Assembly: GCA_963743705.1 (NCBI GenBank)
Contig: CAVUQS010000019.1
Span: forward strand, 682,001 to 746,000
Direction: 5' to 3'
DNA: 64,000 nucleotides
Source: PALSA-243 sp963743705
GTDB lineage: Bacteria; Acidobacteriota; Terriglobia; Bryobacterales; Bryobacteraceae
How positions within the stretch are numbered: position 1 is the stretch's first letter; each line of letters starts with the position of its first letter. This document shows positions 1-8,098 of the stretch, piece after piece. The notes under the pieces were generated by a model, which saw only the letters and a list, made by a program, of their open reading frames with translations, had not been told where the DNA came from and did not search any database. The position numbers and the translations under genes are program-made.

Positions 1-136
1 CGCCACCGCCACCGCGATTGACGCTTTGGCGCGACTCGGAGCGCACGCCGCGGTTGCCGCCGGGCGCCGCAATAGAGGGGGTGGCTTGCATGCAGGCCAG
101 CGCGCATATCATCGAGGCGTTTATCAAAAATCTCAT
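1..136 (-). CDS. Small secreted protein, 3' end cut by window edge
   Basis: The start is an ATG at 136 preceded by a strong AGGAGG a few bases upstream. The protein begins MRFLINASMICALACMQ, a hydrophobic signal peptide, and continues with a Gly/Arg/Ser/Asn-rich stretch ending in Gly repeats at the window edge. It lies 26 bases after the stop of the DUF2092 gene on the same strand, so the two are very probably co-transcribed. Low-complexity, exported, Gly/Asn-rich small proteins often follow DUF2092 genes in acidobacteria (from memory). The function is unknown and the C-terminus lies outside the window. Confidence 0.6.
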   Translation of the reverse strand, partial: MRFLINASMICALACMQATPSIAAPGGNRGVRSESRQSVNRGGGG

Positions 137-162
137 AAATCCTCCTACTTCCGCCCTTTTAG

Positions 163-918
163 TTAGCGGCTCTCACCACCGGCGAAGACGATCTTGTTCG
201 TTCCCGCCGGGGGGTCGAAGACAAACGCAGACTCGTTAAACGACGGCGCCAGGTTCCAAGAGAGGGTCATGGAATGCTGCGGGCGAGCTTCGTCCGTGGT
301 GGTGGTCAAAACCATTTTTAGGGGAAGCGGATATTCGCCCAACTGAATCCAGATTTGCCAATCGAGGCCTTCCTGGCGGAAGGCGTACTGCTCGCACGTA
401 ATCCCCTCGATCGAGCTTGGACCTATGTCGAGGGCCGCCGTGAGCTTGGGTGGGGTGTTGCCTGGGCGACCCCACAAGAACAGGTCGACCAACGGAACTT
501 GGATGTCGTACTTTTCCAACTGGTCGGCCAGTTTGCCGACAGTGTCCGGCGCGGCGACGGTGGCGTAGTAGCCTTCGTCGCGCGCGAAGAGGGTGAACGA
601 TTTTCCATCAAAAAGATAGAATTTGGAGCCATCGTCGCTATCGATCTGCGCGCGAAGGCGATCAGGGAATCTGGCGAGGAGGTTGGTTTTCCGATTGTGC
701 TGTACCTTTAGACCGTCGATGAGCACAACCTCGGTCGTTCCCTCGCCATTGACCTCAAAAGCTTTCAGAGAGCGGAGGTACGCTCCCATACGATTCAGGG
801 CGTCGGTTGCCGCCGGCTCGACGTTGGAGTTCTCCGCGGCGGCCTGTTGCGCGGGCATCTGCGGCGACAACGCGGCGACCGCAATCAGCAGCATGCCCGA
901 TCCGAAAATCCGGTTCAT
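163..918 (-). CDS. DUF2092 family exported protein
   Basis: The protein has 251 residues when started at the ATG at 918, which has GGAGGATC in the right place. A longer in-frame start at 966 lacks this. It has a signal peptide (MNRIFGSGMLLIAVAALSP..AQQAAA), then a beta-rich body with the DUF2092-like features: an early segment asking for a mean or 'EVNGEGTTEVVLIDGLKVQ' region, a 'FYLFDGKSFTLF' strand, and a C-terminal 'WIQLGEYPLPLKMVLT' strand. The fold is LolA/LppX-like lipoprotein-localisation-type in related families, so periplasmic lipid or hydrophobic ligand handling is a fair guess, but no activity is established. It is followed by a small secreted protein gene with its own ribosome site. 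The family call is from recognition of the pattern, not from a search. Confidence 0.7.
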   Translation of the reverse strand: MNRIFGSGMLLIAVAALSPQMPAQQAAAENSNVEPAATDALNRMGAYLRSLKAFEVNGEGTTEVVLIDGLKVQHNRKTNLLARFPDRLRAQIDSDDGSKFYLFDGKSFTLFARDEGYYATVAAPDTVGKLADQLEKYDIQVPLVDLFLWGRPGNTPPKLTAALDIGPSSIEGITCEQYAFRQEGLDWQIWIQLGEYPLPLKMVLTTTTDEARPQHSMTLSWNLAPSFNESAFVFDPPAGTNKIVFAGGESR

Positions 919-1246
919 AAAGATCCTCCGGCAGGTGTTGGCCAAGCTCGGCCTTTCACCTATCAAGGTTGATGTTTGCGAATTCGGACAGTCGGAATAT
1001 GTCGGAGGCCCAAGGCGAATAACTACACATGTGGCGGGTTGCTTCTTAGATCACGCCGCGTGGCGCGGAAGGGATACCTGCGATTGCGCGGCGCACGCCG
1101 CGGGTCCCCGCCGCTTGACGCGCGTCGGGACGCGCCAATTCTTGATTGCCGCTGGCGAGTACCGGCAATGCAGCGACGGGGACGATCAACAGTGCGATCC
1201 CGAGGAGGATTACGGAGTGACGCTAAAGCTGACTTGCAATGCGCTG

Positions 1247-1540
1247 CTAGCGCCAGTGACCCTCTATGAAAATGTAGCCGTCATGGCGATGTTGCCAACG
1301 GGGCGCGACCCAGACAGCGCGCTCGCGGGGAGGAAGTTCCCATCGGCCGGGCTCCCACACGTAGGCGTGACCGTCCCACCGATGATATCCGCCAATCCAG
1401 ACGTGCCGGCGGCTGGGAGCAACGGTCCTGTGTTCGTGGATAGAAACCGGCGGCCGTATCTTAACTACGATGTCGGCTGCGTTGGCCGAGCCGAGAGCGG
1501 CGGCGACGCCAAGGAATGCTGCTAGGGCAAATTTACGCAA
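1247..1540 (-). CDS. YXWGXW-type small exported protein
   Basis: The 97-residue protein is best started at a TTG at 1540, which sits six bases after AGGAGA. Longer in-frame starts add an Arg-rich stretch without a ribosome site. It has a clean signal peptide (LRKFALAAFLGVAAALGSANA) followed by 'IRPPVSIHEHRTVAPSRRHVW', then repeated aromatic motifs of the W-x-G-x-W type (WIGGYHRWDGHAYVW, EPGRWELPPRERAVWVAPRW, FIEGHWR). Such YXWGXW repeat proteins are widespread periplasmic or surface proteins of unknown role. It lies 150 bases downstream of the di-heme oxidoreductase gene on the same strand, separated by a large inverted repeat, so it may be a separate unit. Confidence 0.7.
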   Translation of the reverse strand: MRKFALAAFLGVAAALGSANAADIVVKIRPPVSIHEHRTVAPSRRHVWIGGYHRWDGHAYVWEPGRWELPPRERAVWVAPRWQHRHDGYIFIEGHWR

Positions 1541-1645
1541 TTTGTTTCTCCTGCGCGTGATAAATGCAAGCAGGACGCCATTCCCGCGGGGTATGGAATG
1601 GGTAAGAGCTATCTTTTGATCCCGGCGAGTCGCGCGACGAGAGAG

Positions 1646-1688
1646 AGTGGCGCAGACGGGTCGAGAGAGGTTCCCGGCCTGCGCCACT
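1646..1688. repeat. Inverted repeat, dispersed-palindrome copy
   Basis: Arms AGTGGCGCAG (1646-1655) and CTGCGCCACT (1679-1688) are perfect 10-base inverted repeats around a 23-base loop. The right arm belongs to the 16-base word CCCGGCCTGCGCCACT (1673-1688), which recurs with one or two changes at 3615-3630 and 5901-5916. It sits five bases after the stop of the di-heme oxidoreductase gene (minus strand), so it could act as a transcript end, but there is no T-run. Confidence 0.6.
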
Positions 1689-1692
1689 GTTC

Positions 1693-3069
1693 CTACAGTG
1701 AGCGTAGGAAGTTCAGGAGGTCCTGCGTATTAGAGCCGTTCAGGTTGATGAACGCCTGAACGGACGAGTTGCCTTCGGAGCCCTGACTCATGTGCGCGCG
1801 GATTGCCTGCACGAGGTCGCTGGTGCGGCCGTCGTGCAAGAAAAAGATGCGCTGACCGAGGCCCCAAAGAGGCGCGGTGCGGAATTCATCGGGCCCGGCG
1901 TTGCCTTGCGAGATGCCGTCGGCTAACTGATTCCCCATGTTGTGGACCAACAAGTCGGAATACAGGTTGGCGGACTGCCGCGACAAGGAGGCAATTGAAG
2001 ACGGGCCGGCGGTGAGGGTCGGCGTGTGACACAAAGCGCAGCCGACCTGTGTGAAGAAGCCTTGTCCACGGGCGATCGAAGCCTGTGACACGTTGCCATA
2101 TGAGCTGACCGGCGTAGGGGGCGCGAGCGTGCGCATGAAGAAAGCGAAGCCGGTGATATCGCTCATGTCGTTGGGAGCAACAGAACTATCTTCGGGGTGG
2201 CCGTTGACATCGCAGCCGGTAGAGGTCTCACGCGGATTCGGAAACGCCTCGTTGGTAACGCCCATTTCGACGTTATAGGCTTCGCCGGAAAAGATGAGCA
2301 GCGATTTGTTCTGCGCTTTCCATCCGAAGCGCGTGATGGTGCCATCGTTGCCGCTGCGGTTCTCGTGGCCGGATATGCCGAAGGTACTCTTCATGGACGA
2401 GCTGGCGGTTTTGTTGGCGAGGATGGTGGCATCCTCGATGGCCTCGATCAGGCCGTCGCCGAACGTGGGCGTGGGGATGCGGAAGATCACGTTGTTGTTT
2501 TGCACTTGCGACTGAAAATTGGTTTGCTGCATGTTGCAACCGGAGGGGGCGTCGAAGCGGCCGGCGATTGTGAACAGGTCGTGGACGCCGCCGTCGGCGG
2601 AGCCATCGGAATTCTGCTGGAAGCGCGCCTCGCGAACGGGGCCGTGCAGAGTGATGAACGACGGAATCTGGTTGTTCGCTCCGTGCAAGTTCGCCACTGC
2701 AATTTGCGGGTTGATCTGCGGACTGCTGCCACCGACAGCGGGGAAAGCATGGCAGCCGGCGCAACTATTCATGTTGAAACCAGGTCCCAATCCGCCGCCG
2801 GACTCACCAGGCACGGTTCCGGAGACGGAATCGACCTCATTGAAGAAGACCAGACCCGCGGCAGCCATGGCCTGCTGTTGCGGAGTGAGCTTCGAGAGCG
2901 CTCCGCCCGCGCCGGGCGGCCCTCCGCGAACACCGGGGTCTTGAGCGCCGTTGTTGTTGTTGAAGGTTGTTGGACCCGCCGTTTGCGCCTGCAATAACAA
3001 GCCAGGCACGCAGAGGGTGACTAATCCAGCTGTAACTAGCCAGTTAGAAAGCTTAGCCATCTTAGACAT
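1693..3069 (-). CDS. Di-heme oxidoreductase-like (DUF1111/DHOR) c-type cytochrome
   Basis: The 458-residue exported protein starts with a signal peptide (MSKMAKLSNWLVTAGLVTLCVPGLLLQAQ); GGAG precedes the ATG at 3069. It has two c-type haem sites, CAGCH at 103-107 and CALCH at 344-348, each in the usual context for the di-heme oxidoreductase family related to cytochrome c peroxidases. The C-terminal part has 'FRTAPLWGLGQRIFFLHDGR', the segment that carries the conserved R and H region of this family, and ends with an 'ALLNFLRSL'-type tail. It should act in the periplasm in electron transfer; the substrate is unknown. The Pro/Gly-rich linker at 40-60 is unusual but common in soil members. No peroxidase partner lies next to it. 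Confidence 0.8.
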   Translation of the reverse strand: MSKMAKLSNWLVTAGLVTLCVPGLLLQAQTAGPTTFNNNNGAQDPGVRGGPPGAGGALSKLTPQQQAMAAAGLVFFNEVDSVSGTVPGESGGGLGPGFNMNSCAGCHAFPAVGGSSPQINPQIAVANLHGANNQIPSFITLHGPVREARFQQNSDGSADGGVHDLFTIAGRFDAPSGCNMQQTNFQSQVQNNNVIFRIPTPTFGDGLIEAIEDATILANKTASSSMKSTFGISGHENRSGNDGTITRFGWKAQNKSLLIFSGEAYNVEMGVTNEAFPNPRETSTGCDVNGHPEDSSVAPNDMSDITGFAFFMRTLAPPTPVSSYGNVSQASIARGQGFFTQVGCALCHTPTLTAGPSSIASLSRQSANLYSDLLVHNMGNQLADGISQGNAGPDEFRTAPLWGLGQRIFFLHDGRTSDLVQAIRAHMSQGSEGNSSVQAFINLNGSNTQDLLNFLRSL

Positions 3070-3684
3070 AACTCTCCTATCCGCGGCGCATTCCTACAGG
3101 CCACGGGCACACGTTCCCTAACAGGGTTTATTTGTCGGTTTTGCGCAAGCCGCGAGGGGGCCCGGAAGCGGCGAGCACGGTTCTATAGAGATGGCGCGCT
3201 GCGGGCGAATGGCAGAATCCCGCGCAGGCGCGCACACCGCCAGATGTGGTTGGAGCGGCGTCCTAGTACTCTCTGGTGTTGGTAAAGTAACAGAGTTCGA
3301 AGTGCGTAGCAATACGGATTTTTTGCTCTTTCGTGCGGTTCCTTCCACTTGTTAATTAGCAAACCAACGCAGCCTTTCGAGTACAACTGATCGATAACGG
3401 AAGGGGCGGCGGGACGTGGTGCGCGGGCGAGAGAAGTTTGGTAAGAAATTCGGGTTCAGGCGGATTGGCTGTGGAAAATTGAGTGGAGGCGGGTGAGATG
3501 AAAGTGGCGCGGCGGGGTTGGTGAGTGGGAGCTAGCGGGGAGGGATGAGGGGGTTCGTGTGGCTTGATCGGCGGCCTTTCAGGCGGCTGGCGCTGGCGGG
3601 GCGGGATAGGGGATCCCGGCCTGTGCCACTGATTGTCCAGATGGGGTGGGCTGGGGCGTCATTGTAGTGGATGGAGATTACGAA
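3070..3684. other. Gene-free stretch with one dispersed-repeat copy
   Basis: This 615-base stretch separates divergent genes. The short open frames here (for example 3118-3348 minus) have Ser/Arg/Pro-rich translations, no ribosome sites and no family resemblance. The only feature I see is the word CCCGGCCTGTGCCACT at 3615-3630, a copy of the dispersed repeat also found at 1673 and 5901. A GGAG about eight bases before the ATG at 3685 belongs to the next gene. Confidence 0.6.
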
Positions 3685-4077
3685 ATGAAATTTATTTTGA
3701 TGGACTACGTGAACGAGGCCGGATGGCCGGAGTTGACGAAAGACGAGCAGGTGCGATGGCTGGGGGCTTATGTCGCCTATATCGAGGCGATGAAGGCGGC
3801 CGGCGTTTTGAAGAGCGCTACCGGGTTGAAACCGACGTCGACGGCGACTACGGTGCGCATCGCGGACGACAAGACGCAAGTGCTGGACGGGCCGTACGCC
3901 GATTCCAAGGAGCAACTGGGCGGCTTCCGCATTATCGAGGTGGCCGATCTGGACGCGGCGCTCTCGTGGGCGGCGCGCTGCCCCACGGCGCTGCATGGCG
4001 TGGTGGAAGTGCGGCCGATTATGGAGAGGGATCTGGCGGAGATCCGGGCGGATCTCATGAAAGGCGAAGCGCTGTGA
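3685..4077 (+). CDS. YCII/DGPF-domain protein
   Basis: The 130-residue protein begins MKFILMDYVNEAGWPELT when started at the ATG at 3685, which has GGAG eight bases upstream. An earlier in-frame ATG at 3646 is less likely. The motif 'LDGPYADSKEQLGGFRIIEVADLDAAL' region is the DGPF signature of the YCII-related ferredoxin-like fold, and the C-terminal 'GVVEVRPIM' strand is also typical. DGPF proteins are characteristic genomic partners of ECF42-type sigma factors, and one is encoded two genes downstream in overlapping order. The biochemical role of DGPF proteins is not known. Its stop overlaps the next start (GTGA). Confidence 0.85.
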   Translation: MKFILMDYVNEAGWPELTKDEQVRWLGAYVAYIEAMKAAGVLKSATGLKPTSTATTVRIADDKTQVLDGPYADSKEQLGGFRIIEVADLDAALSWAARCPTALHGVVEVRPIMERDLAEIRADLMKGEAL

Positions 4078-4643
4078 GGAAACTGATCGTATTCAATCAT
4101 GTGAGCCTCGACGGTTACTTCACCGGCGCGAATGGGGACTTCAATTGGGCGCGGGCGGGGAACGACGACGCGGAGTATCAGGCGTTCGTGACGGAGAACG
4201 CGAGTGGGGGCGGCGAGTTACTGTTCGGCAGGGTGACTTACGACCTGATGGCGAGTTACTGGCCGACGCCCAATGCGAGCAAGCACGATCCGAAGGTGGC
4301 TGAAAGTATGAATGCCATGCCGAAGACGGTGTTTTCGAGGACGATGGAGAGCGCAGCGTGGAGCAACACAACGCTAGTCAAGGACGATATCGTGGCGGCG
4401 GTGCGCAAGATGAAAGGCGAGGCGGGCGGCGGCATGGCGATTTTTGGAAGCGGCCAGATCGTTTCGCAATTGGCGTCGGCAGGAGTGATCGATGAGTATC
4501 AGTTCGTAGTCAATCCGGTGGCGCTGGGCGAGGGGCGGACGATGTTCGATCACATGATCGAGCCGTTGCGGCTGAAGCTGACGAAATCGCGCATCTTCGG
4601 CAACGGGAAGGTCTATCTGTGTTACGAGCCGATAGCGAAGTAG
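4074..4643 (+). CDS. Dihydrofolate reductase-like (RibD C-terminal) protein
   Basis: The protein has 189 residues and starts at GTG 4074, overlapping the previous stop by four bases. Early residues 'RKLIVFNHVSLDGYFTGANGDFNW' match the RibD-C/DHFR-like family, followed by 'ELLFGRVTYDLMASYWPT' (substrate/cofactor helix), 'KTVFSRT', 'GGGMAIFGSGQIVSQLASAGVIDEYQFVVNPVALGEGRTMF' (nucleotide-binding GSG loop and the closing strand). It should be an NADPH-dependent reductase of an unknown small molecule. It lies between a DGPF protein and an ECF42-type sigma gene with overlaps on both sides, so the three are translated together. The overlap with the sigma gene is 25 bases. Confidence 0.85.
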   Translation: MRKLIVFNHVSLDGYFTGANGDFNWARAGNDDAEYQAFVTENASGGGELLFGRVTYDLMASYWPTPNASKHDPKVAESMNAMPKTVFSRTMESAAWSNTTLVKDDIVAAVRKMKGEAGGGMAIFGSGQIVSQLASAGVIDEYQFVVNPVALGEGRTMFDHMIEPLRLKLTKSRIFGNGKVYLCYEPIAK

Positions 4644-5857
4644 AGGCGGTAGCGCGCCGCAGTTACGGCAAGCTGGTGGCGTTTCTGGCGGCGCGGACCC
4701 GCGATGTGGCGGCCGCGGAGGACGCTCTTTCGGAAGCGTTCGCCGCGGCACTGGCGACTTGGACGGTGAATGGGTGTCCTGCGAATCCTGAAGGGTGGCT
4801 GCTGACTGTGGCGCGGCGGAAGATCATCGACGCCGCGCGACGGTCGCAACGCGCCGGGCCGGCATTGGAGCAGGTACGAATTCTGGCGGAGGGCGCAGAC
4901 ACAACAGGCGAGAACGACGAGATTCCGGACCGGCGGCTGGCGCTGATGTTTGTGTGCGCGCATCCGGCGATCGAGGCGGGCATCCGCGCGCCGCTGATGT
5001 TGCAGGTGGTGGTGGGACTGGATGCGGAGAGAATCGCTTCGGCGTTCCTGACATCGCCGGCGGCGATGGCGAAGCGTCTGGTGCGAGCGAAGAGTAAGAT
5101 CCGGCAGGCGGGGATTCCGTTTCGCGTTCCGGGGCGTGACGAGATAGGCGGGCGGCTCGATTCGGTGCTCTCGGCGATCTACGCGGCGTTCGGAGAAGGC
5201 TGGATGAACCCGGGCGGCGCGGACGTGGCGCCGCGGGATCTGATCGAAGAGGCGCTCTTTCTGGCCAGGCTCATGGTTGAACTACTACCGGAGGAAGCAG
5301 AGGCGCTCGGGCTGCTGGCGCTGATGCTGCACGCGGAGGCGCGGCGGCGCGCGCGACGGAATGGAGACGGCGAATACGTGCCATTCGCGGAGCAGGACCG
5401 CGCGCTGTGGGACTGGCGGAAGATCGAAGAAGCGGAATCGCTAGTGCGCCGGGCGGGTACGTTGGGGGCGATCGGACGTTATCAATTGGAGGCGGCGCTG
5501 CAATCGGCGCATGTGTACCGGGCGCAGACGGGGCAGGACAATTGGGCGGCGGTGGCGGAGTTGTATGACGCACTGTGGGTGATGGTGGGGTCGCCGGTGG
5601 TGGCGATCAATCGGGCGCTGGCTATTGGGGAGGCACAGGGCGCGAACGCGGGCCTGGCGGCAATGCCGGATGCGGCGGTAGATGAGCGGCTGGCGGAGTA
5701 TCAGCCTTACTGGGCGGCGCGGGCGGAGTTGCTGGCGAAGACGGGAGCGCGGGAAGAAGCGCACGGGGCGTATGAGATGGCGATTGGGTTAGAGAGGGAT
5801 CCGGCTGTGCGGAGATTTTTGCAGGGGCGTCAGGCGGGGCTTTCTCGTAAAAGGTGA
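4619..5857 (+). CDS. ECF sigma factor of the ECF42 type with C-terminal TPR-like extension
   Basis: The 412-residue protein starts at GTG 4619 inside the reductase gene, with GGGAAGG upstream. Residues 1-75 carry a sigma-70 region 2 ('AAEDALSEAFAAALATW', 'NPEGWLLTVARRKIIDAAR'). The middle (about 105-165) holds the region 4 helices ('FLTSPAAMAKRLVRAKSKIR'). About 230 further residues form helical repeats ('YQLEAALQSAHVYRA', 'AINRALAIGEAQG', 'YQPYWAARAELLAKTGAREEAHGAYEMAI'), the DUF6596/TPR extension that defines ECF42. No anti-sigma gene is present; in this group the extension itself is thought to be needed for activity. The DGPF protein upstream is the expected partner. Its targets probably include its own operon, but I see no promoter motif that proves this. 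Confidence 0.85.
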   Translation: MLRADSEVEAVARRSYGKLVAFLAARTRDVAAAEDALSEAFAAALATWTVNGCPANPEGWLLTVARRKIIDAARRSQRAGPALEQVRILAEGADTTGENDEIPDRRLALMFVCAHPAIEAGIRAPLMLQVVVGLDAERIASAFLTSPAAMAKRLVRAKSKIRQAGIPFRVPGRDEIGGRLDSVLSAIYAAFGEGWMNPGGADVAPRDLIEEALFLARLMVELLPEEAEALGLLALMLHAEARRRARRNGDGEYVPFAEQDRALWDWRKIEEAESLVRRAGTLGAIGRYQLEAALQSAHVYRAQTGQDNWAAVAELYDALWVMVGSPVVAINRALAIGEAQGANAGLAAMPDAAVDERLAEYQPYWAARAELLAKTGAREEAHGAYEMAIGLERDPAVRRFLQGRQAGLSRKR

Positions 5858-5860
5858 TTG

Positions 5861-5916
5861 GCGCGCTTCGCGCGCTTGCGCCGGCGGGCCCAGAGGGCAC
5901 CCCGGCCTACGCCACT
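5861..5916. repeat. Hairpin and dispersed-repeat copy between convergent genes
   Basis: GCGCGC-TTC-GCGCGC at 5861-5875 can form a tight six-pair hairpin just after the sigma factor stop. The word CCCGGCCTACGCCACT follows at 5901-5916 and is a copy of the repeat at 1673 and 3615. It touches the last codons of pyrC. Transcription from both sides may end here, but no T-run is present. Confidence 0.45.
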
Positions 5917-7189
5917 AACGGCGCCAGGCGAATTCGCCGTTGACGATGGCGGCGATGGGGCCGCCGCGGAACTGGCGGCCGTCGAAGGGGGAGTTGCGGC
6001 TGCGGGACGGGGATTGATTGACGTCGTAGGTCCACTCGAAATCGGGGCTGAAGATGGTGACGTCGCCGGGGGCGCCGGGGGCCAGTGTTCCCCGCCCCAG
6101 GCGCAGGACGGATTCGGGGCCGGTGGTGAATAACTCAACCATCTTATAAAGCGAGATTTTGCCGGGATGGACGAGCTCCGAGAGCGTGAGGCCGATGGCG
6201 GTTTCGAGGCCGATGATGCCGAAGGGGCAGCGCTCGAATTCCTGCATTTTTTCGCTGCCGGGGTGAGGAGCGTGGTCGGTGGCGATGGCGGAGATGGCGC
6301 CGTTGACGATGCCATCGATGACGGCGTCGCGGTCGCAACAGGCGCGCAGGGGCGGCTTCATTTTGTAATTGCTGTCGTAGGCGGCGACGTCGCGATCGGC
6401 CAACACGAAGTGGTGCGGGGTGGCTTCGGAGGTGACGGGCAGGCCATTGCGGCGGGCGTAATCCACCATGGCGACGGAGTTGCGCGTGGAAATGTGGGCC
6501 ACGTGATAGCGGGCGCCGGTGAGCTGCGCGAGGACGATATCGCGGGCCACCATTACGTCTTCGGACGCCGCGGGAATGCCGCGCAGGCCGAGGCGCACGG
6601 AGCGCGCGCCTTCGTGCATATCGCCGCCGGCGCTGAGGTTGAGATCCTCGCAGTGATCGATGACCGGGATGTCGTAGGAGCGCGCGAATTCCATGGCGCG
6701 GCGCATGACCCGCGAGTTCATCACGGGGCGGCCATCGTCTGAAATGGCGACGACGCCGGCTGCCTTCATGGCGCCGATGGCGGCCAGTTCCTCGCCTTCG
6801 CTACCTTTGGTGATGGCGCCGATGGGAAACACGTTGACGACGGCGTCGCGGCGGGCGCGCTCGACGATGTAGCTGGTCACCATGGCGCTATCGTTCACCG
6901 GCTTGGTGTTGGGCATGCAGCAGATGGACGTGAAGCCCCCTGCGGCGGCGGCGCGCGACCCGCTCTCGATGGTTTCGGCGTGCTCGAAGCCGGGCTCGCG
7001 CAGATGCACGTGCATGTCGATGAAGCCTGGGGCGACGATCATGCCGCCGGCGTCGAAAGTTTCGGCTCCGGGTGCAGAGAGACCGGGGGCGACAGCTTCG
7101 ATGCGGCCGTCGGTGATTAGGACATCGGCGAGGGCGTCGGTGTGGGAGGCGGGATCGATCACGCGTCCGTTTTGGATGAGAAGCCGCAT
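5915..7189 (-). CDS. pyrC: Dihydroorotase
   Basis: The 424-residue cytosolic amidohydrolase closes carbamoyl aspartate to dihydroorotate in pyrimidine synthesis. Metal-binding HxH appears as 'FIDMHVHLREPGFEH' (about residue 57-71), with 'ATDHAPH' near residue 305 and substrate-binding 'MPNTKPVND' near 92. The 'AGDMHEGARS..LGLRGIPAASE' segment is typical of class I enzymes. The start overlaps the last base of pyrB, and the order pyrR-pyrB-pyrC on the minus strand makes an operon. Class I PyrC often pairs with PyrB in one complex in other bacteria; whether that is so here is inference. Confidence 0.95.
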   Translation of the reverse strand: MRLLIQNGRVIDPASHTDALADVLITDGRIEAVAPGLSAPGAETFDAGGMIVAPGFIDMHVHLREPGFEHAETIESGSRAAAAGGFTSICCMPNTKPVNDSAMVTSYIVERARRDAVVNVFPIGAITKGSEGEELAAIGAMKAAGVVAISDDGRPVMNSRVMRRAMEFARSYDIPVIDHCEDLNLSAGGDMHEGARSVRLGLRGIPAASEDVMVARDIVLAQLTGARYHVAHISTRNSVAMVDYARRNGLPVTSEATPHHFVLADRDVAAYDSNYKMKPPLRACCDRDAVIDGIVNGAISAIATDHAPHPGSEKMQEFERCPFGIIGLETAIGLTLSELVHPGKISLYKMVELFTTGPESVLRLGRGTLAPGAPGDVTIFSPDFEWTYDVNQSPSRSRNSPFDGRQFRGGPIAAIVNGEFAWRR

Positions 7190-8097
7190 CAGCCGATCAC
7201 CTTTTCCAATACCGCCATGCGCACGGCGATGCCGTTTTCGACTTGATTCAGGATGACGGAGCGCTGGAAATCGGCGACCTCCGAGGAAAGCTCGCGGCCG
7301 CGATTGATGGGGCCGGGATGCATGACGATGGCGTCGGGCTTGGCGAGATCGAGATGCTCGAGACGCAGGCCGTAAAACCGGAAATATTCGCTGGCCGGGA
7401 AGGCGGCTTCGTGCTGGCGCTCGAGCTGCACGCGCAGCATCATGATGACATCGGCATCGCGGATGGCTTCGCGAATGTGGGTGGTGAGGGTGACGCCGGG
7501 CGCAAGCTGCGCGAGTTCGGGAGGAAGCAGCGAGGCGGGGCCACAGAGCACGACTTGGGCGCCGAAGCGCGCGAGCAAATGGACATTGGAACGCGCCACG
7601 CGGCTGTGGGCAATATCGCCGATGATGGCGACGCGCAGGCCTTCGAGCGATTCGCGATGGTCCAAAATGGTGCGGGCATCGAGCAGGGCCTGCGTAGGAT
7701 GTTCATGGGTGCCATCGCCGGCGTTGATGATGGGCGTGGGCAGATGGCGCGCAAGAAAATGCGGCGCGCCGGACGCGGCGTGGCGCATCACGATGGCATC
7801 GGGCCGCATGGCGGCGAGCGTGTTGAGCGTGTCGACGAGCGATTCGCCCTTGCTGACGCTGGAACCGGCGGCGGTGATGGAAACGGCGTCTGCGCCGAGG
7901 CGCTTGGCGGCGATTTCGAAGCTGGTGCGGGTGCGCGTGGAAGCTTCGAAAAACAGGTTCACGATCATCTTGCCGCGCAGCGTGTCGAGCTTCTTGAGCG
8001 TCTGCGTTTGGAGAGGCTGAAAGGTCTTGGCGCGCGCCAGGATCTCTTCGATTTCGGCGCGACCGAGTTCTTCGATACCGAGTAGACCGGCTGGCAT
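7189..8097 (-). CDS. pyrB: Aspartate carbamoyltransferase catalytic subunit
   Basis: The protein transfers carbamoyl from carbamoyl phosphate to aspartate. The carbamoyl-phosphate loop 'FFEASTRTRTSFE' lies near residue 50, followed by 'SVSKGESLVDT', 'HPTQALLD' and 'MHPGPINRGRELSSEV', all family hallmarks. I chose the ATG at 8097 (MPAGLLGIEELG), one base after the pyrR stop, because the family starts with this helix. An upstream ATG at 8121 would add eight Pro/Ser residues and overlap pyrR. No pyrI regulatory subunit is present in the operon, so control is expected through PyrR. Confidence 0.95.
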   Translation of the reverse strand: MPAGLLGIEELGRAEIEEILARAKTFQPLQTQTLKKLDTLRGKMIVNLFFEASTRTRTSFEIAAKRLGADAVSITAAGSSVSKGESLVDTLNTLAAMRPDAIVMRHAASGAPHFLARHLPTPIINAGDGTHEHPTQALLDARTILDHRESLEGLRVAIIGDIAHSRVARSNVHLLARFGAQVVLCGPASLLPPELAQLAPGVTLTTHIREAIRDADVIMMLRVQLERQHEAAFPASEYFRFYGLRLEHLDLAKPDAIVMHPGPINRGRELSSEVADFQRSVILNQVENGIAVRMAVLEKVIG

Positions 8098-8098
8098 G

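Noticed and set aside
3118..3386. Small minus-strand frames upstream of the di-heme oxidoreductase
   Set aside because: No start signal or family resemblance.
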